In this document: positions 49,611-60,226 of the stretch, in pieces | Numbering within the stretch: the first letter of the stretch is position 1 | Layout of the letters: each line of letters begins with the position of its first letter | Assembly (NCBI GenBank): GCA_949128115.1 | Contig: OX421962.1 | Location: 44,911,745-44,975,744, forward strand | Direction: 5' to 3' | From: Anaspis maculata | Lineage: Eukaryota; Arthropoda; Insecta; Coleoptera; Scraptiidae | DNA length: 64,000 nt | Notes under the pieces: model-generated | Seen by the model: the letters and a program-made list of their open reading frames with translations, nothing else | Told to the model about the DNA's origin: nothing | The model's database searches: none | Program-made: the position numbers and the translations under genes

Positions 49611-49955
49611 TCATCCAGGTTGTCCGCATAGTGTTACCCACATGATTTTATCGGAGTTAGCGGCTACACGAACGGTTTCAGCCAAAAGTAGGCGGATTTC
49701 CTCAGCGGCCTCCATGGATGTTCTGAGCGCCATTTCCTCGTCTCCGATCTTCAGTGTCCGCTGTCCAACATCCAGGATGAATCCGTCCTTATCCATCAAG
49801 TCAAGGCCAAGTATGAAGCCGTCAACAATGTCAGCGACCAATAACTTTTCTTGCAGAAGAAATCGTCCAAAGCGAATGCTTACTTCAGCTTCTCCGTACA
49901 CTATAGCAGACTCTCTGGTAGCTGTAGTCAAATGAGCGGCGTCCCTTAGTGGCAC
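49611..49955 (-). pseudogene. Retropepsin C-terminal part of the decayed Gypsy element
   Basis: The stretch GEAEVSIRFGRFLLQEKLLV, ADIVDGFILGLDLMDKDGFI and LKIGDEEMAL matches the second half of Gypsy aspartic proteases (the ILG-D motif near the end). The D-T/S-G active site should lie upstream at about 49960-50050. There, stops break the frame and I could not identify it. Confidence 0.78.
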
Positions 49956-50218
49956 ATTGGGTTGCTTTCGAAGTATCGCATGTCAAAATAATGACTTCGT
50001 GGCTTCGGTATCGATTACGAACACGCAAGCCCTCGTCAAGCTCTCCACTCAGAAGGAGGCTATTGGGTGACTCCCACAGCAGTAAGACGAAGTGAGTCCT
50101 GGGGCATTGAGGACTGCCAGCCAGCGTGCGCCCCTTAGCACCAGATAGAATTAGTTTTCTTGATAGCGTCTCTTAGGGCTGAGAGTTCTCCGTGCCGGTA
50201 TGGAACGGTCACTTGAAT

Positions 50219-51421
50219 TCAACCTTTGCCTGCAGTCCAGACGCAGATATCCCAGTTTTCCACATCCGAAGCAACGCGGTCTTCCTCCAGCTCTTGGCTC
50301 ACCTTGAGAACAAGCATTTCCTTCACATGTTTCTCAGAAGTACGTGATGCTCTGGAGTCATCAAAGCTTACCTCCCCAAGACGATAAGGCTGCGAAGCAT
50401 CTTTGGCTGCCTCAATGCAAATAGCTTGGATGAGCGCGTAGCTGATGTTGGCTGGATTGCTGATCATGACCATCTGACGCACATCTGGATCTTTTATTCC
50501 GCTAATGAAAGTTTCTTTTGCGATGTCGGCCAACACATCCGCTGGATGCTGGATGACCTGGATAGGCTAGGCTAGGAATTCGGAGTCAAATTCCTGAAGG
50601 CTTTCTCCGTTTTTTTTTATCCTGGCCTTCAGCTGGGTTTGATGGATGTGCCGCACACGATTGTCCCCAGATTGGAGTTCCAGGACCCTAGTCAGCTCAG
50701 TAAAGTCCTTTAGCTCACTCTCCGGAATCGTCTGAGCAGCTCCAACACTGGGCCTCTGAGAGCCAGGACTAGAGCCGTAACACTGTCAACCTCGCTCCAT
50801 CTGTTTGCTTTGGCAGCGGCATCGAACTGCCTCTTAAAGGTAGTCCATGGGCTTTTCTCATCGAAGTTTGGCAGCTTCACACGATGGACACCCGCTGAAC
50901 TGACCATCGTAGCACTGGTGGCACTTTTTTGGACCTGTTGCTCCAGCTTCGTCATGTTGGCTTCTATCGCTTCCACTCTTTCTTTCACTATCGCAACGAC
51001 TTTCTCTTCCAACTTGTTTACATATCCGTCGAAATACCGACTTTGTTGTTTCTCAACGGCTAGTTTTTATTCCCTTTCCTGCAAGCGTTTCCTTTCCTGT
51101 TCTTTTAGCGGGTTTCTCAATTCCTGTTCGGTCCTTCTAGAAGATTCTCCACTTCTTCCTTATCTTCTAGACGATGTTCCTGTGAAAGACTCTGCTGTTC
51201 ATGTAGCAGATTTTTCATCTTTTTTTTTAATGTCCTTCTAGAAGATTATTCAATTCTTCTTTCTCTTCGACGCGTTTATTTCCTTCTTCTAGAAAAATAT
51301 TTGTCAAGTCTTCTTTTTCTTCCAAACGCCTCTTCTCCTGATCTTTTCGAAGATGTTCTGCTGCCGCATCATCGCCATGATGCTCACCAAAGTATCTTCG
51401 ACTCCTGTCTTCGTCTGTCAT
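50219..51421 (-). pseudogene. gag: Gag of the decayed Gypsy element
   Basis: It starts at ATG 51421 (MTDEDRSRRYFGEHH), soon after the LTR. A long charged coiled-coil-like E/K/R/L region follows (51400-51050, ERKRLEEK-type repeats). Then come LPNFDEKSPWTTFKRQFDAA and VTALVLALRGPVLELL (50890-50740), the capsid start of many insect Gypsy gags. Next is a piece with DIAKETFISGIKDPDVRQMV (50530-50460). Frame breaks separate these parts and no intact zinc knuckle is visible. Confidence 0.8.
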
Positions 51422-51453
51422 GCTGTTTGTCTCCGGAATTTACAAATCACCAA

Positions 51454-51870
51454 TGTTCGTGTGACGATCGTTTTAAAACACACATTTTATTACGGCCCGC
51501 TACAATAAATACAGGCCAACAATTATTAACTTGAGAATATCGCTGATTACTACTCGCTTTCTATTGCTCTCGATCACTTCGAATTCAAGACTATTCGTAG
51601 GCCGATCCGTGGTGCTTATATATATTCCGACTAATGTTCTCGAATCTTCCATTGGTCCTCTAGAAAATTCCACAATGACCCGTCATACGGTTTCTAGGCG
51701 ACTCCCGAAAAATCCTACACATTTCGCGGGCATCATCAACGTGCTGTGAATCCGGCACTCCGCCAAATGGACATTGTGTGCTACTCGGTCGTTGAAGTTA
51801 CCACTTCAGTTTCACGGGCCGAAGCCCACATGTATGTTCTGGAATGCCACTAGAGCTCCGCACTTGTACA
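51454..51870 (-). repeat. LTR of the decayed Gypsy element, 417 bp
   Basis: Its reverse complement aligns with the solo LTR at 61764-62217. Shared blocks include CAGAACAT, GGCCCGTG, GGATTTTTCGGGAGTCGCC, AAACCGTATG, AAGTGATCGAGAGC, TGTATTTATTGTAG and TGTGTTTTAAAACGATCGTC. It reads TGTACAAG at the outer end and ACA before TTGGTGATTTGTAAATT, which would be the primer site. I could not assign a tRNA to that site. Confidence 0.85.
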
Positions 51871-52860
51871 CTGCGATCTAATGAGAAGAGTCTAGAAAGA
51901 CCACGTGATGGTGTACTCCAGAAAGCACACGATAGTCTTGCCGCTTTTGTGACGGGGTAGTACGCCATACGGTTCATTTTTTCGCCTCCATCTAGTTCTG
52001 TGTCCCTCTCTATGCTGGCTACGCTGCCTACTTGAGCGCTTTGGTTTAGGAGCTCACTTACACTTTGAAAGCTGTCTTTGAATTTCACAGTAATTCCTTG
52101 GTACATTCCAAAGTCAGCTGCCACACAATGGGCTGAAGCCGATAAGACCAAGACTGTACAGAGACGTGTGTTGGGTATTGCCTCTGTTGAGAGCTAATCA
52201 GTAAGCAGATATCCGGTCCAACCATCTGGTGCTGTGGCAGACAGAGATGCTTGTGATGTACACATAAGAGGACTCCTGATGGGAGTCTCCCAAGCGGCGC
52301 CATCTATCGAAGGCACTCCGGGATGCTGTGTTCCAAATGACATCAGGCAGGCGAGGGAATCGAACACAAATTCCACGTAAAGCCACACCGTCGCCAGGAG
52401 CATCGATGGTAAAGTGTACACACGTTCTCAAGCCGAGTGGAGCAATGTTTCAAAAACACAAACACGCCAATATTGCGCCTCCTAGGACCATGATGGACCC
52501 ATCGCTTTTTCAATAAAGTAAAACTCTTCGACTACCACAACACCAGTCGATCAGACCAAAACTGCACAGACACGTGTTACGCCCCTGTAGGGGGCTCAGC
52601 AGTGCGCAGGCATCCGGTCCGGATTAGGACTCCTCCTATCAAGTCGGAGAGCTTTGCTTTATTATCTATGAAAAATAGGCTTATTATGCGATTCGTGAAT
52701 GAAAAGTCAAAGATTTTGTTTGTGGGTGACGTATAAGTGAGACGAATCGTTGACAAGTATCTAGATAGTTCATACTGCATACTAGCAGAGTGCATGTTGA
52801 TCAACCATTTCGAAAGAACTAGCTTGATATGTCATTATGTTGATTGAGGAAAGTAGCTTT
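51871..52860. other. Unassigned DNA with an imperfect internal duplication
   Basis: On the minus strand, frames of 72-117 codons overlap without recognisable domains. Around 52138-52220 and 52548-52630 the DNA repeats imperfectly (shared GACCAA-ACTG-ACAGA-ACGTGT and ATCCGGTCC). Translated, both begin with DRI/M-PAY/H-like and LCTVLVLS / VCAVLV-like peptides, so they may descend from one coding or element-end sequence. I do not recognise it. Confidence 0.35.
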
Positions 52861-52869
52861 TTTTGTGGA

Positions 52870-53027
52870 GGGGGGGGGGGGGGGTAAAAAAAAACTAGAC
52901 ATAGCCTGTATCCATTGCAAACTTGTTACCCATAAGCGATTAGCGAAAGAAAGAAATTGATACTTTTCGGTGGAGGAAAATACAGCTACAATTATTTACT
53001 GGGGGGAGGGGGGGGGGGGGGTAGGGG
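52870..53027. repeat. Long poly-G runs
   Basis: G15 at 52870-52884, then GGGGGGA plus G14 and TAGGGGG at 53001-53027. The 53001 tract could form a G-quadruplex. Such runs also invite sequencing-length errors. Confidence 0.85.
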
Positions 53028-53526
53028 GTATCAGTGTACTCACGGGGATAGCAGCTTTTTTTATTTAGGAGTTTGTAGTTGGTCGATCGAGACCTAGAGT
53101 GTTCAAGAAAACATGATGGCGTACATTCTCGAACTGACTTCTTTCTTTCATTTTGTCTAGTGGGCGGCGGTTGACCCCGGGCGCGGCGACCAATAAAATA
53201 AAAATAGCTTATACTTCCTTGCTTTAAATCAGTTAGCCATCAGTGAAAGAATCAGATCACTATGTCCTCTGGTTGGGGAAACATTGCAAGATCCGTCACT
53301 AAAAGCACAAAAATTGGGCTGGGGCCCAGTGGTCAATCAATATTTTCTTCAAATAAATTATTGAGGAGATGGACAATCTGAACAATTTTTTGCACAAATA
53401 CGAGAAATCACTTACTTATGCATATTGCATAATCAATTTCGACCAATACGACAAGGAAGTGGCAAAATTGACGAAAAACTGGTCCTGTAGGGCCCAAAAT
53501 ATGCCCAAACCCGATAGTGTCCTTTG

Positions 53527-53890
53527 GCATATAAGCTCTACAGACTGTCCTTTACTATATACGAGGCGTCTAAGAAGATGGACTTTAGTTGAAAACGACA
53601 CCAAACTTGTCAATTTGGTCCAAAATTAAAAAAAAATGAAAATATGTGCCGCGGCTGGAACTATTTTCTCCCATTCCCCCTCCTTTTGCAATATTGTCAT
53701 TTGTTGTGGTGAAGTTCTACTGTGAGGGTCTACTGCATTGATAGACGTCACTTTTGAATCAACCCGATAACCGGTTTCAGTTTTTGCCCCTGAAAGGTAG
53801 GCAAATGACAATTCTGACAGCTGCACGGCGGTTCCATCATGGATCCGCCTCGTATATAGTAAAAGACAGTTTGTTGAGCGTATATGCCAA
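53527..53890. repeat. Inverted repeat with about 45-bp arms
   Basis: GACTGTCCTTTACTATATAC plus GAGGCG at about 53540-53567 is the inverse of CGCCTCGTATATAGTAAAAG at about 53846-53866. Weaker homology extends to GGCATATA at both ends. Directly outside, 53884-53945 is the inverse of 41896-41960 (AGTGCGGCGGTTA, CCTTGCA, TGTGATAAAAGCATGAAA). Confidence 0.6.
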
Positions 53891-54194
53891 ATTTCATGCT
53901 TTTATCACAAATTGCAAGGTGGTTCTCACTAACCGCCGCACTAATGTAAGTTTATAGTGTTGTTGGCCGTTGGTGTGTAGTAAGTACCTAATGTTATGTC
54001 AGTGTCAGAATTTTGAGGTTGACATTTAAATATTTTTAGTGTGGTGAAGGGTGAAGATTACACCAGTGTCTGATGTGCTCTAGTGATTTTAGCAGTGTTC
54101 GGTTACATAGACAAGTATACTGTCCCAGTTAAATTTGCTCATGATAGTGTACGTCCTTGTTAAAACTCTTAGTCCCGCTCCAATGATTGGCAAG

Positions 54195-54410
54195 TCGGCC
54201 CACTAGTCGAGTGGGATGCGTACCTGCTCGGCAAAGTGGAGCTCTGGGTTCGATTCCCGGTAATGTAAGTCTAGATGTTGTGTCTTAAAATGGATTTTTC
54301 GTGCTGCCATAACCGAAAATGACAATATACGCTCGGTGTCCTGCACTGTAATATTCAGAAAAAGATCTAGAGCGGCAAAGTAAAAAGTATACACGTGAAA
54401 AATAAACTAA
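54195..54410 (+). mobile_element. tRNA-derived SINE
   Basis: The head reads GGCCCACTAGTCGAGTGGGA with an A box (TAGTCGAGTGG, 54204-54214) and a B box (GGTTCGATTCC, 54247-54257) at tRNA-like spacing. A body follows and then an AAAATAAACTAATC tail near 54400. It does not fold as an intact tRNA and has no CCA. The 3' end is approximate because no flanking duplication was found. It appears to be a different family from the 18.1-kb SINE. Confidence 0.72.
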
Positions 54411-54904
54411 TCTCGCAAAATCATTCACAATTCAAGAGAGATCACGTTTCCAATAGCTTGAAATTTTCGGTTTGAATCAGTTTAAATTATAAAAAATTAC
54501 TTTGAAAATTGACAATTTAGGGTCATTTTCCTAATATCTGTTGGTACAATTGCAGAATGATTTTTGACGTTTTGTGGCGCGAAGGTTTAAAGGTGATTAA
54601 TTTATGCCATTTCCTGTGTTTCGTCGTCACACAAGACACTAGAGCTCAGTGATTTCAGGATTTTTGGGGGATGGCCCTTCTAATTGGGGAGGGAGATGGC
54701 GGTTTTAAGCAAGTAAATTCAAACATAGGACGCAATTTTTCAAAAATCGACATTTGACACACAAAAATCTGCATCTAGTAGGTGTATGCCTCGTGCCTTG
54801 GTGATGAATGGCAGAAGTACCAACTTGAAATTTATTCCAATTATTATTGCGATATAATCTTATTTATTTGTGATTTTATTACAAGCAGCACGAAAAACGA
54901 TGTA

Positions 54905-54990
54905 TGCTACTCGTGCTGAAAACGGCATAGCATAACTTTCTTAATGCATTCACGTTCGTTATGCTATGCCCGGTTTTCGGCGCTAGTAAC
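54905..54990. repeat. Strong 32-bp-arm hairpin
   Basis: TGCTACTCGTGCTGAAAAC then GGCATAGCATAAC (54905-54936) pairs with GTTATGCTATGCC then GGTTTTCGGCGCTAGTAAC (54958-54990), with a 21-base loop, a few mismatches and one bulge. The shape suits a pre-miRNA or a micro-MITE. Confidence 0.72.
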
Positions 54991-55530
54991 ATAAAATACT
55001 ATTTCAACTGTAATTGATATTAATGGAGGCATATAAACTTCTATGGCCGCGATAAGTGCCGACAAGGAGTAAAACATTTATTTAAAATAAGAATACTAAA
55101 CAAATAATGATTGGCAAGTATACCTTAAAGTTTTAAAGCATGTTCAGTTGGATATAAATTGTTCCGAAAAACTTGCGAAAATTTCCAGGGATCTAAACTT
55201 TGAGTTGATTCATGATTTAGGCAGTGGCGGACTAAGGGAATTTGGGGCCCGGGGCGGAATTGTGAGATGGGGCCCCTAAGGACTGAAAGTTGAGAATATG
55301 AAGGGGGGCCGGCAGACTTTTTGGCCCGCCCTGCCCCGCCGTAATTGAGCAAAAGCCTAAGAAACAAAAAATGTGTTGTTAACTTGACTATAAAACACAC
55401 AGTAGCGCAGTCAGAATTTGAGGGCGGAGAAGGCACAGGCAACGGTGTGAGGGTGCAAGTCAGGGAAAAGTAGCGCCGCAGAAGAAATTTTTTGGGCATA
55501 ATAATATTAATGATGCTGATGATAATCGGT

Positions 55531-56158
55531 ATAAAGTGCTCAACAAAATAAGTGTCGCAACCGAAATTTTCCCCCAAATTTGAGTCAACATAACTTTTGA
55601 TTGTCACAAACGATTTCAATTCGGTTTTCACTGCTTGATCTTTTGGCTATCTACCATGTTCAAAGATCACCTGAAAAGCAGCACATAAAGTTTCTACAGG
55701 GTGGTAAATAAAGCAGATCATGATTGTTACAATTTTAATGAACCCCCGTTTGAGCTAAAAAAAATTTTGTCAACAACTGATAACAAAATAATGGAGAATG
55801 ATGACTTACCTCGGAACGGTTTTCGAATTTCCCGGATTAGAAGTGAAATAGCCAAGATACGATTTTTTTGCTGGGAATGATGCTTTTCATTTCTTCTCCT
55901 TCATGGAAAATCAACGGATTCTCGATGTAAGAGGATATCTCTCAGCAGGCTTGCTCATTAGACGATTCTAAGCAATTTGTTGCCCAGCGCACCCCCTAAT
56001 TTGTCTTTTGGGGCTGAAATTGAGTATATTTTTTGATGAATTCGCCACCAATTTCACAACCTAGGCTTGTTTGATATCAATTCTTTTGATTAAGGCTTGT
56101 TAAACAAGATTATCTTGATAAAAACAGTCTTCTGTCTGTCTGACTGTCTGTCTGACTG

Positions 56159-56189
<31 letters not shown>

Positions 56190-56640
56190 CATGTTACGAT
56201 ATGCTCCAATTTCACAACCTAGGCTTGTTTGATATCAATTCTTTTGATTAAGACTTGCTGAATAAGATTATCCTAATTAAAACAGTCCTCTGTCTGTCTG
56301 TCTGTCTGTCTGTCTGTAATATGTTACTATATGCTCCAATTTAACAACCCAGGCTTGTTTGATATCAATTCTTTTGATTAAGGCCCACTCGACAAGATTA
56401 TCTTGATAAGAACAGTCTCTTGTCTGTCTGTCTGTAACATGTTACGATATGCTCCAATTTCACAACCTGTAGTAAACCCAGGCTGGTTTGATATCAGTTC
56501 TTTTGATCAAGGCTCACTGCACAGGATTATCTTGATAAAAATGATTATTTGTCTGTCTGTCTCTGTCTGTAATTATGTTACGATAACTTCCGAACCAGTA
56601 CATCGAATTTAACTGAAATTCAGTATACACATAAAGGTTG
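55531..56640 (+). repeat. Left foldback arm inside the 5-kb element
   Basis: Inverse of 58740-59439. The match is very close (over 90% by eye) from TACAGGGTGGT (55694) to CACAACCTAGGCTTGTTTG (about 56080). It is longer than its partner because of the tandem array at 56048-56590. Confidence 0.88.
56048..56590 (+). repeat. Tandem array, four units of 118-158 bp with CTGT runs
   Basis: Units begin with CCAATTTCACAACC-like words at 56048, 56206, 56336 and 56454. Each holds TTTGATATCAATTCTTTTGA, an AAGATTATC, a (CTGT)n run and TGTTACGATA or similar. The opposite arm (58850-58925) has a single unit, so the array expanded after the palindrome formed. Confidence 0.85.
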
Positions 56641-56869
56641 AAATTCAAATCAATCCAGAGACCCCACAATATCTTGAAAGGTCTTAAGAGACCGCACCAT
56701 ACCTACTTACTTATCAGTTCCTTTTCTTTTGCTCTCGCAAGATCAATTTTGAATACATGAACATTTCTTCTCATTTCTATCGAGTTTAACACTTGGTATT
56801 TTTTGTCTCCAATTGTCGATCAAGGTGGGTACATGTGTAGTTGTTCTGGACTCGAAAAATTCAAGTGAA

Positions 56870-57598
56870 AACAGAAGAAGAGCGGCATTCCCTCTGCTAA
56901 AGCCGCAGCATCGTGCTACTAGCCTAAGATGGACACAAATCCATATTAGCTCTGGGGAATAGCTGAGTGGAGTAGGTGCTTATTGTTTTCAGATGAAAGT
57001 AAGTTTAATTTGTTTAGGTCGGATGGACGGGTTCTGGTATGGCGACAGAGGAACGAAAGACTTCTGGAAGAACACATAAAGGCAAGGGTGGTTTTTGGAG
57101 GTGGAGGAGTGACTGTTTGGGGAGAAATGACGACTGGAAGAATAAGTGATTTGGTGATACTGAGAGGAGAGAGTATGAATGGTGAAAGATACAGGGATTT
57201 GTGTATGAAGGATATTGTGGTCCCCTTTGCTCAAAATTTTGGTGTCAATTTCATGTTGGTCGACGACAACGTCCGACCTCATCTATGTTGGTCGACGACA
57301 ACGTCCGACCTCATCGGGCTAGAATTGTCAACGCATTTTTAGGAGGTCACAATATTGAAAGAATGGATTGACTACCCTTGTCTCCAGATATGAATCCTAT
57401 CGAGCATGTATGGAGTAGGATAAAGTTGAAATTGTAAGAAAAGAAGGACAATCGGACAATTTGAATGACTTAGCGATTGCAGTTTAGGAAGAATGGAAGG
57501 CTATTCCTCAGAATTTTCAACGGGCTTTAGGGAGAGCATGTCGAGATAAGTAATGGCTCGATCTGATCCAGGCAAGAGGGGGGCCGACAAAATATTGA
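56870..57598 (+). pseudogene. Tc1/mariner-type transposase relic (DD34E)
   Basis: The C-terminal catalytic half is recognisable: LFSDESKFNLF with the first catalytic D at about 56992, RVLVWRQRNERL, GGGGVTVWGEMT, ISDLVILRG, FMLVDDNVRPH with the second D at 57265-57267, then PDMNPIEHVW with E at 57402-57404, and LIQARGG-stop ending at 57598. A 32-bp tandem duplication (57253-57284, repeated at 57285-57316) shifts the frame. Discounting it, the second D and the E are 35 codons apart, which is the D34E spacing of Tc1-like enzymes. A TGA at 57369-57371, where W is expected, also breaks it. The N-terminal DNA-binding region was not found. The enzyme is dead. Confidence 0.92.
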
Positions 57599-57723
57599 TT
57601 ATTTAAGCATTTTAAACTGAAAATCATAAACTGGAATAGAAATGTTACTAACCTAGTACCTACCTACAAACTTGGTGAATTTGAGGTCCATCTTGCAAAT
57701 ACTTGGAAAAAAACTGATAGCTA

Positions 57724-58432
57724 ATCGGGAACTATAGTGGCAAACGCCTGAAGTAATGGCGCTCGTGTTCCATGCACCCTAGCTATCATTAGTGTTATTT
57801 TAAGCGTACATACCTTAACTTTGGAAGTGTATTTCATTTTCATTTGTGGTAATTGTTGACGACCACTACTTCTCGACTTCAGCCACCAACTTTTCACGGT
57901 AGGTAGACACCACCACAACATCACGTTCGTCGACCGTAGTTTCCTGGGAAAACCATCATTCCCACTGTAAAATGCCCCTTCTTTTCATTACTTGTCCTAC
58001 GACGTAAGTACATGCAAGAAGGAAGCTTCCTATATAGCTGTTTAAGTGGTTGCCTAACTCTTAGAAAATGCTAGTCGAGAAGTAGTCGTCGTCAACAATT
58101 ACCTCATTTGTCAGCACTCAGCATATAACCAGCGGTTTGCGTCACTTCGTGAGTTAAAAAGCAGAGAAAAGTCGAAAAGTCGACAAGCGAAAAATAGCGG
58201 TGAAAAAAAAGGTAGTGCCGTGTTATGTACCAGGCTGCACCTTGCACCAGCTCTTTCTTTCCTTCTCAGTGGGGCTCCTCTCCGCCTCGACTCTTCTTTG
58301 AGCATTAGCACTTTTTCCCTTTCCGTACATTTCTTTGAGGGAGGTTATGTACGATAACTGTCAAGAGTGTCAATATGGGTGCATAGAACACGTCGCCCTC
58401 TATAATCCGTTTTGCCCATAGTTCCCCATTAC
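57724..58432. mobile_element. About 0.7-kb TIR unit nested in the 5-kb element
   Basis: The outer pair 57724-57815 and 58340-58432 (GGGAACTAT, GCAAA, GTTC-ATGCACCC, TACATA) and the inner pair GGTAATTGTTGACGAC / GTCGTCAACAATTACC (57848-57880 and 58071-58103) form a staggered palindrome. It lies directly after the Tc1 relic. No ORF of note. Confidence 0.65.
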
Positions 58433-58739
58433 GGGATGGTGCGCCCTCTAGTGCACCGACTTGAGCTGAAATCTCATCAACTTACTCAAAAATTCAAATT
58501 ATGCCAGCATATGTACACTGACTAAGCTCCGGAAACACTTTTGAAAACTGTCAATTTTTGAAGTCAAATTGCACACGTAATTGGATGTGATATGACAAAA
58601 AAAAGTGTTTTCTTTCACAGTTCAGAAGATGTCTTCTTCAAATTTTGAGCGCATGTCACGTTCTCAAATTCTTTTCATTCAGTCTTAATTTAACCTCCAA
58701 AATTGACAAGCTTGACAAGTGTTTCCAAACTCTCGATCG

Positions 58740-59439
58740 ACACTGTACCTTCATACCCACCAAATTTCAGTTAAATTCGATGAACCGTTCGGGATTTATA
58801 GAAACAGATGACTGACAGACAGACAGAGAGAAGAATGTTTTCACCACGATAATATTGTTCAGCGAACCTCAATCAAAAGAATTGATACCAAACAAGCCTA
58901 GGTTGTGAAATTGGTGGCGAATTCACAAAAAAGTACGCCCTATTTCAGCCCCAAAAGACACAACAGGGGGTGCGCTAGACAACAATTTGCTTAGAATCGT
59001 CTAATGAGCAAGCCTGCTAAGAGATATTCTCTCACATCGAGAGTCCGTTGATTTTTCATGAAGGAGAAGAAATGAAAAGCATTATTCCCAGCAAAAAAAT
59101 CGTATCTTAGCTATTTCACTTCTAATCCGGGAAATTCGAAAACCGTTCCGAGGTAAGTCATCATTCTCCATTATTTTGTTATCGGTTGTTAAGAAAAAAG
59201 TTTTTAGCTCAAACGGGGGTTCATTAAAATTTTAACAATTATGAACTGCTTTATTCACCACCCTGTAGAAACTTTATGTGCAGTTTCTCATGTGATCTTT
59301 GAACATGGTAAATTGCCAAAAGATTAGGCAATCGACCAGTGAAAACCGAATTGAAATCGTCCGTGACAATCAAAAGTTATTTTGATTCAAATTTGGGTGA
59401 AAATTTCTGTTGCGACACTTATTTTGTTGAGCACTTTAT
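58740..59439 (-). repeat. Right foldback arm inside the 5-kb element
   Basis: Inverse of 55531-56640 with a single copy of the unit that is tandemly expanded in the left arm. It shares CATCGAATTTAACTGAAATT at the inner end and AAGTGCTCAACAAAATAAGT at the outer end. Confidence 0.88.
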
Positions 59440-60226
59440 TTCGTGCGTTTTGCGATTTCGGTTTTCGACGTTTTCACCAAAATTACTTGATAATCAAACT
59501 TCTTCTCAGAAAAAATTTGCGCTTCTTGAAAATTTTCGCCAGAATTTTTTTCTGTATCGGTTTAGTGTGGAATGAAGTGCCATGGGCGCTTGGGAGGTAA
59601 AGAGGTGGTCTCATTCGCCCACTTTCGCCCCCCTTGGCTATGCCACTGACCACCAGTACCTACAAGAAGTTTTCGGTTCCAGCTTTGGATGTTGAATTGG
59701 ATTTGGACTGTTGACTCAATGCTAAAACCTACTCGTATATACAAAATTAGGAATAATATGATTTTCTACTACCTGCAGCGCGCAGACAAGATAATTTTGT
59801 TGTTTTGTCTTCCCTCTCTTTTGGAAAGAAATAATATAATACAAAATTTCAAATGGCTTGAGGCCCCTGGCACTGTGATATCCGGGGCCGGGGCCCCTAA
59901 ACGCTAAAGTGGAAATAATTCGCAGAGACTCCGTGATACAGACACACCTCTATTGCCTGTGTGTAGGCCCCCAAACCTGTTGTCATGGGGCCTGCCAAGG
60001 TAACTTTAAAATGGAAAAAATAGGAGAACAATGTTTCTCACCTAAGTAATATGCGAAAAAAAAGATCATCAAGGGAAAAAATTGAAATTTTTGGCTCTTA
60101 TCCCAATTTTTTGCAGTATTTTTCACAAACAAGAGGAATTGGAGGCCCCATCAGATGAGTGAGGCCCTGAGGCCCGGGGCGGACCGCCCCCGCCGCCCCC
60201 CCCCTTAGTCCGCCACTGGATTTAGG

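Larger units (their letters stand above)
46895..51421 (-). mobile_element. Decayed Ty3/Gypsy retrotransposon, internal region
   Basis: From high to low coordinate on the minus strand: gag, protease, RT, RNase H and integrase, each in short frames with many frameshifts and stops. The 5' LTR is at 51454-51870. The 3' end, including the integrase tail and 3' LTR, is missing after about 46895. A hAT-type MITE (49299-49570) interrupts it between protease and RT. A solo LTR of the same family is at 61764-62217. It is a different family from the intact element at 10.5-15.2 kb and much older. Confidence 0.92.
55222..60218. mobile_element. 5.0-kb hAT-type composite element with perfect TIR and 8-bp TSD
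   Basis: It starts CAGTGGCGGACTAAGGG and ends with the exact inverse CCCTTAGTCCGCCACTG. GATTTAGG is duplicated at 55214-55221 and 60219-60226. The ends are G/C-rich (GGGGCCC words) as in many hAT elements. Only about 180 bp on the left and 570 bp on the right look like its own sequence. The middle appears to be a later, nested unit (about 55400-59648, beginning CAGTAGCGCAG and ending ATGCCACTG). No hAT transposase is present. It was therefore moved by a transposase supplied elsewhere. Confidence 0.93.

Noticed and set aside
51798..52431. Envelope-like or host gene next to the Gypsy LTR
   Set aside because: Frames of up to 117 codons have no recognised domain, run into the LTR sequence and are not joined by clear splice sites.
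54195..54265. Functional tRNA gene
   Set aside because: A and B boxes are present but the acceptor and anticodon stems do not pair well, and a SINE body with an A-rich tail follows.
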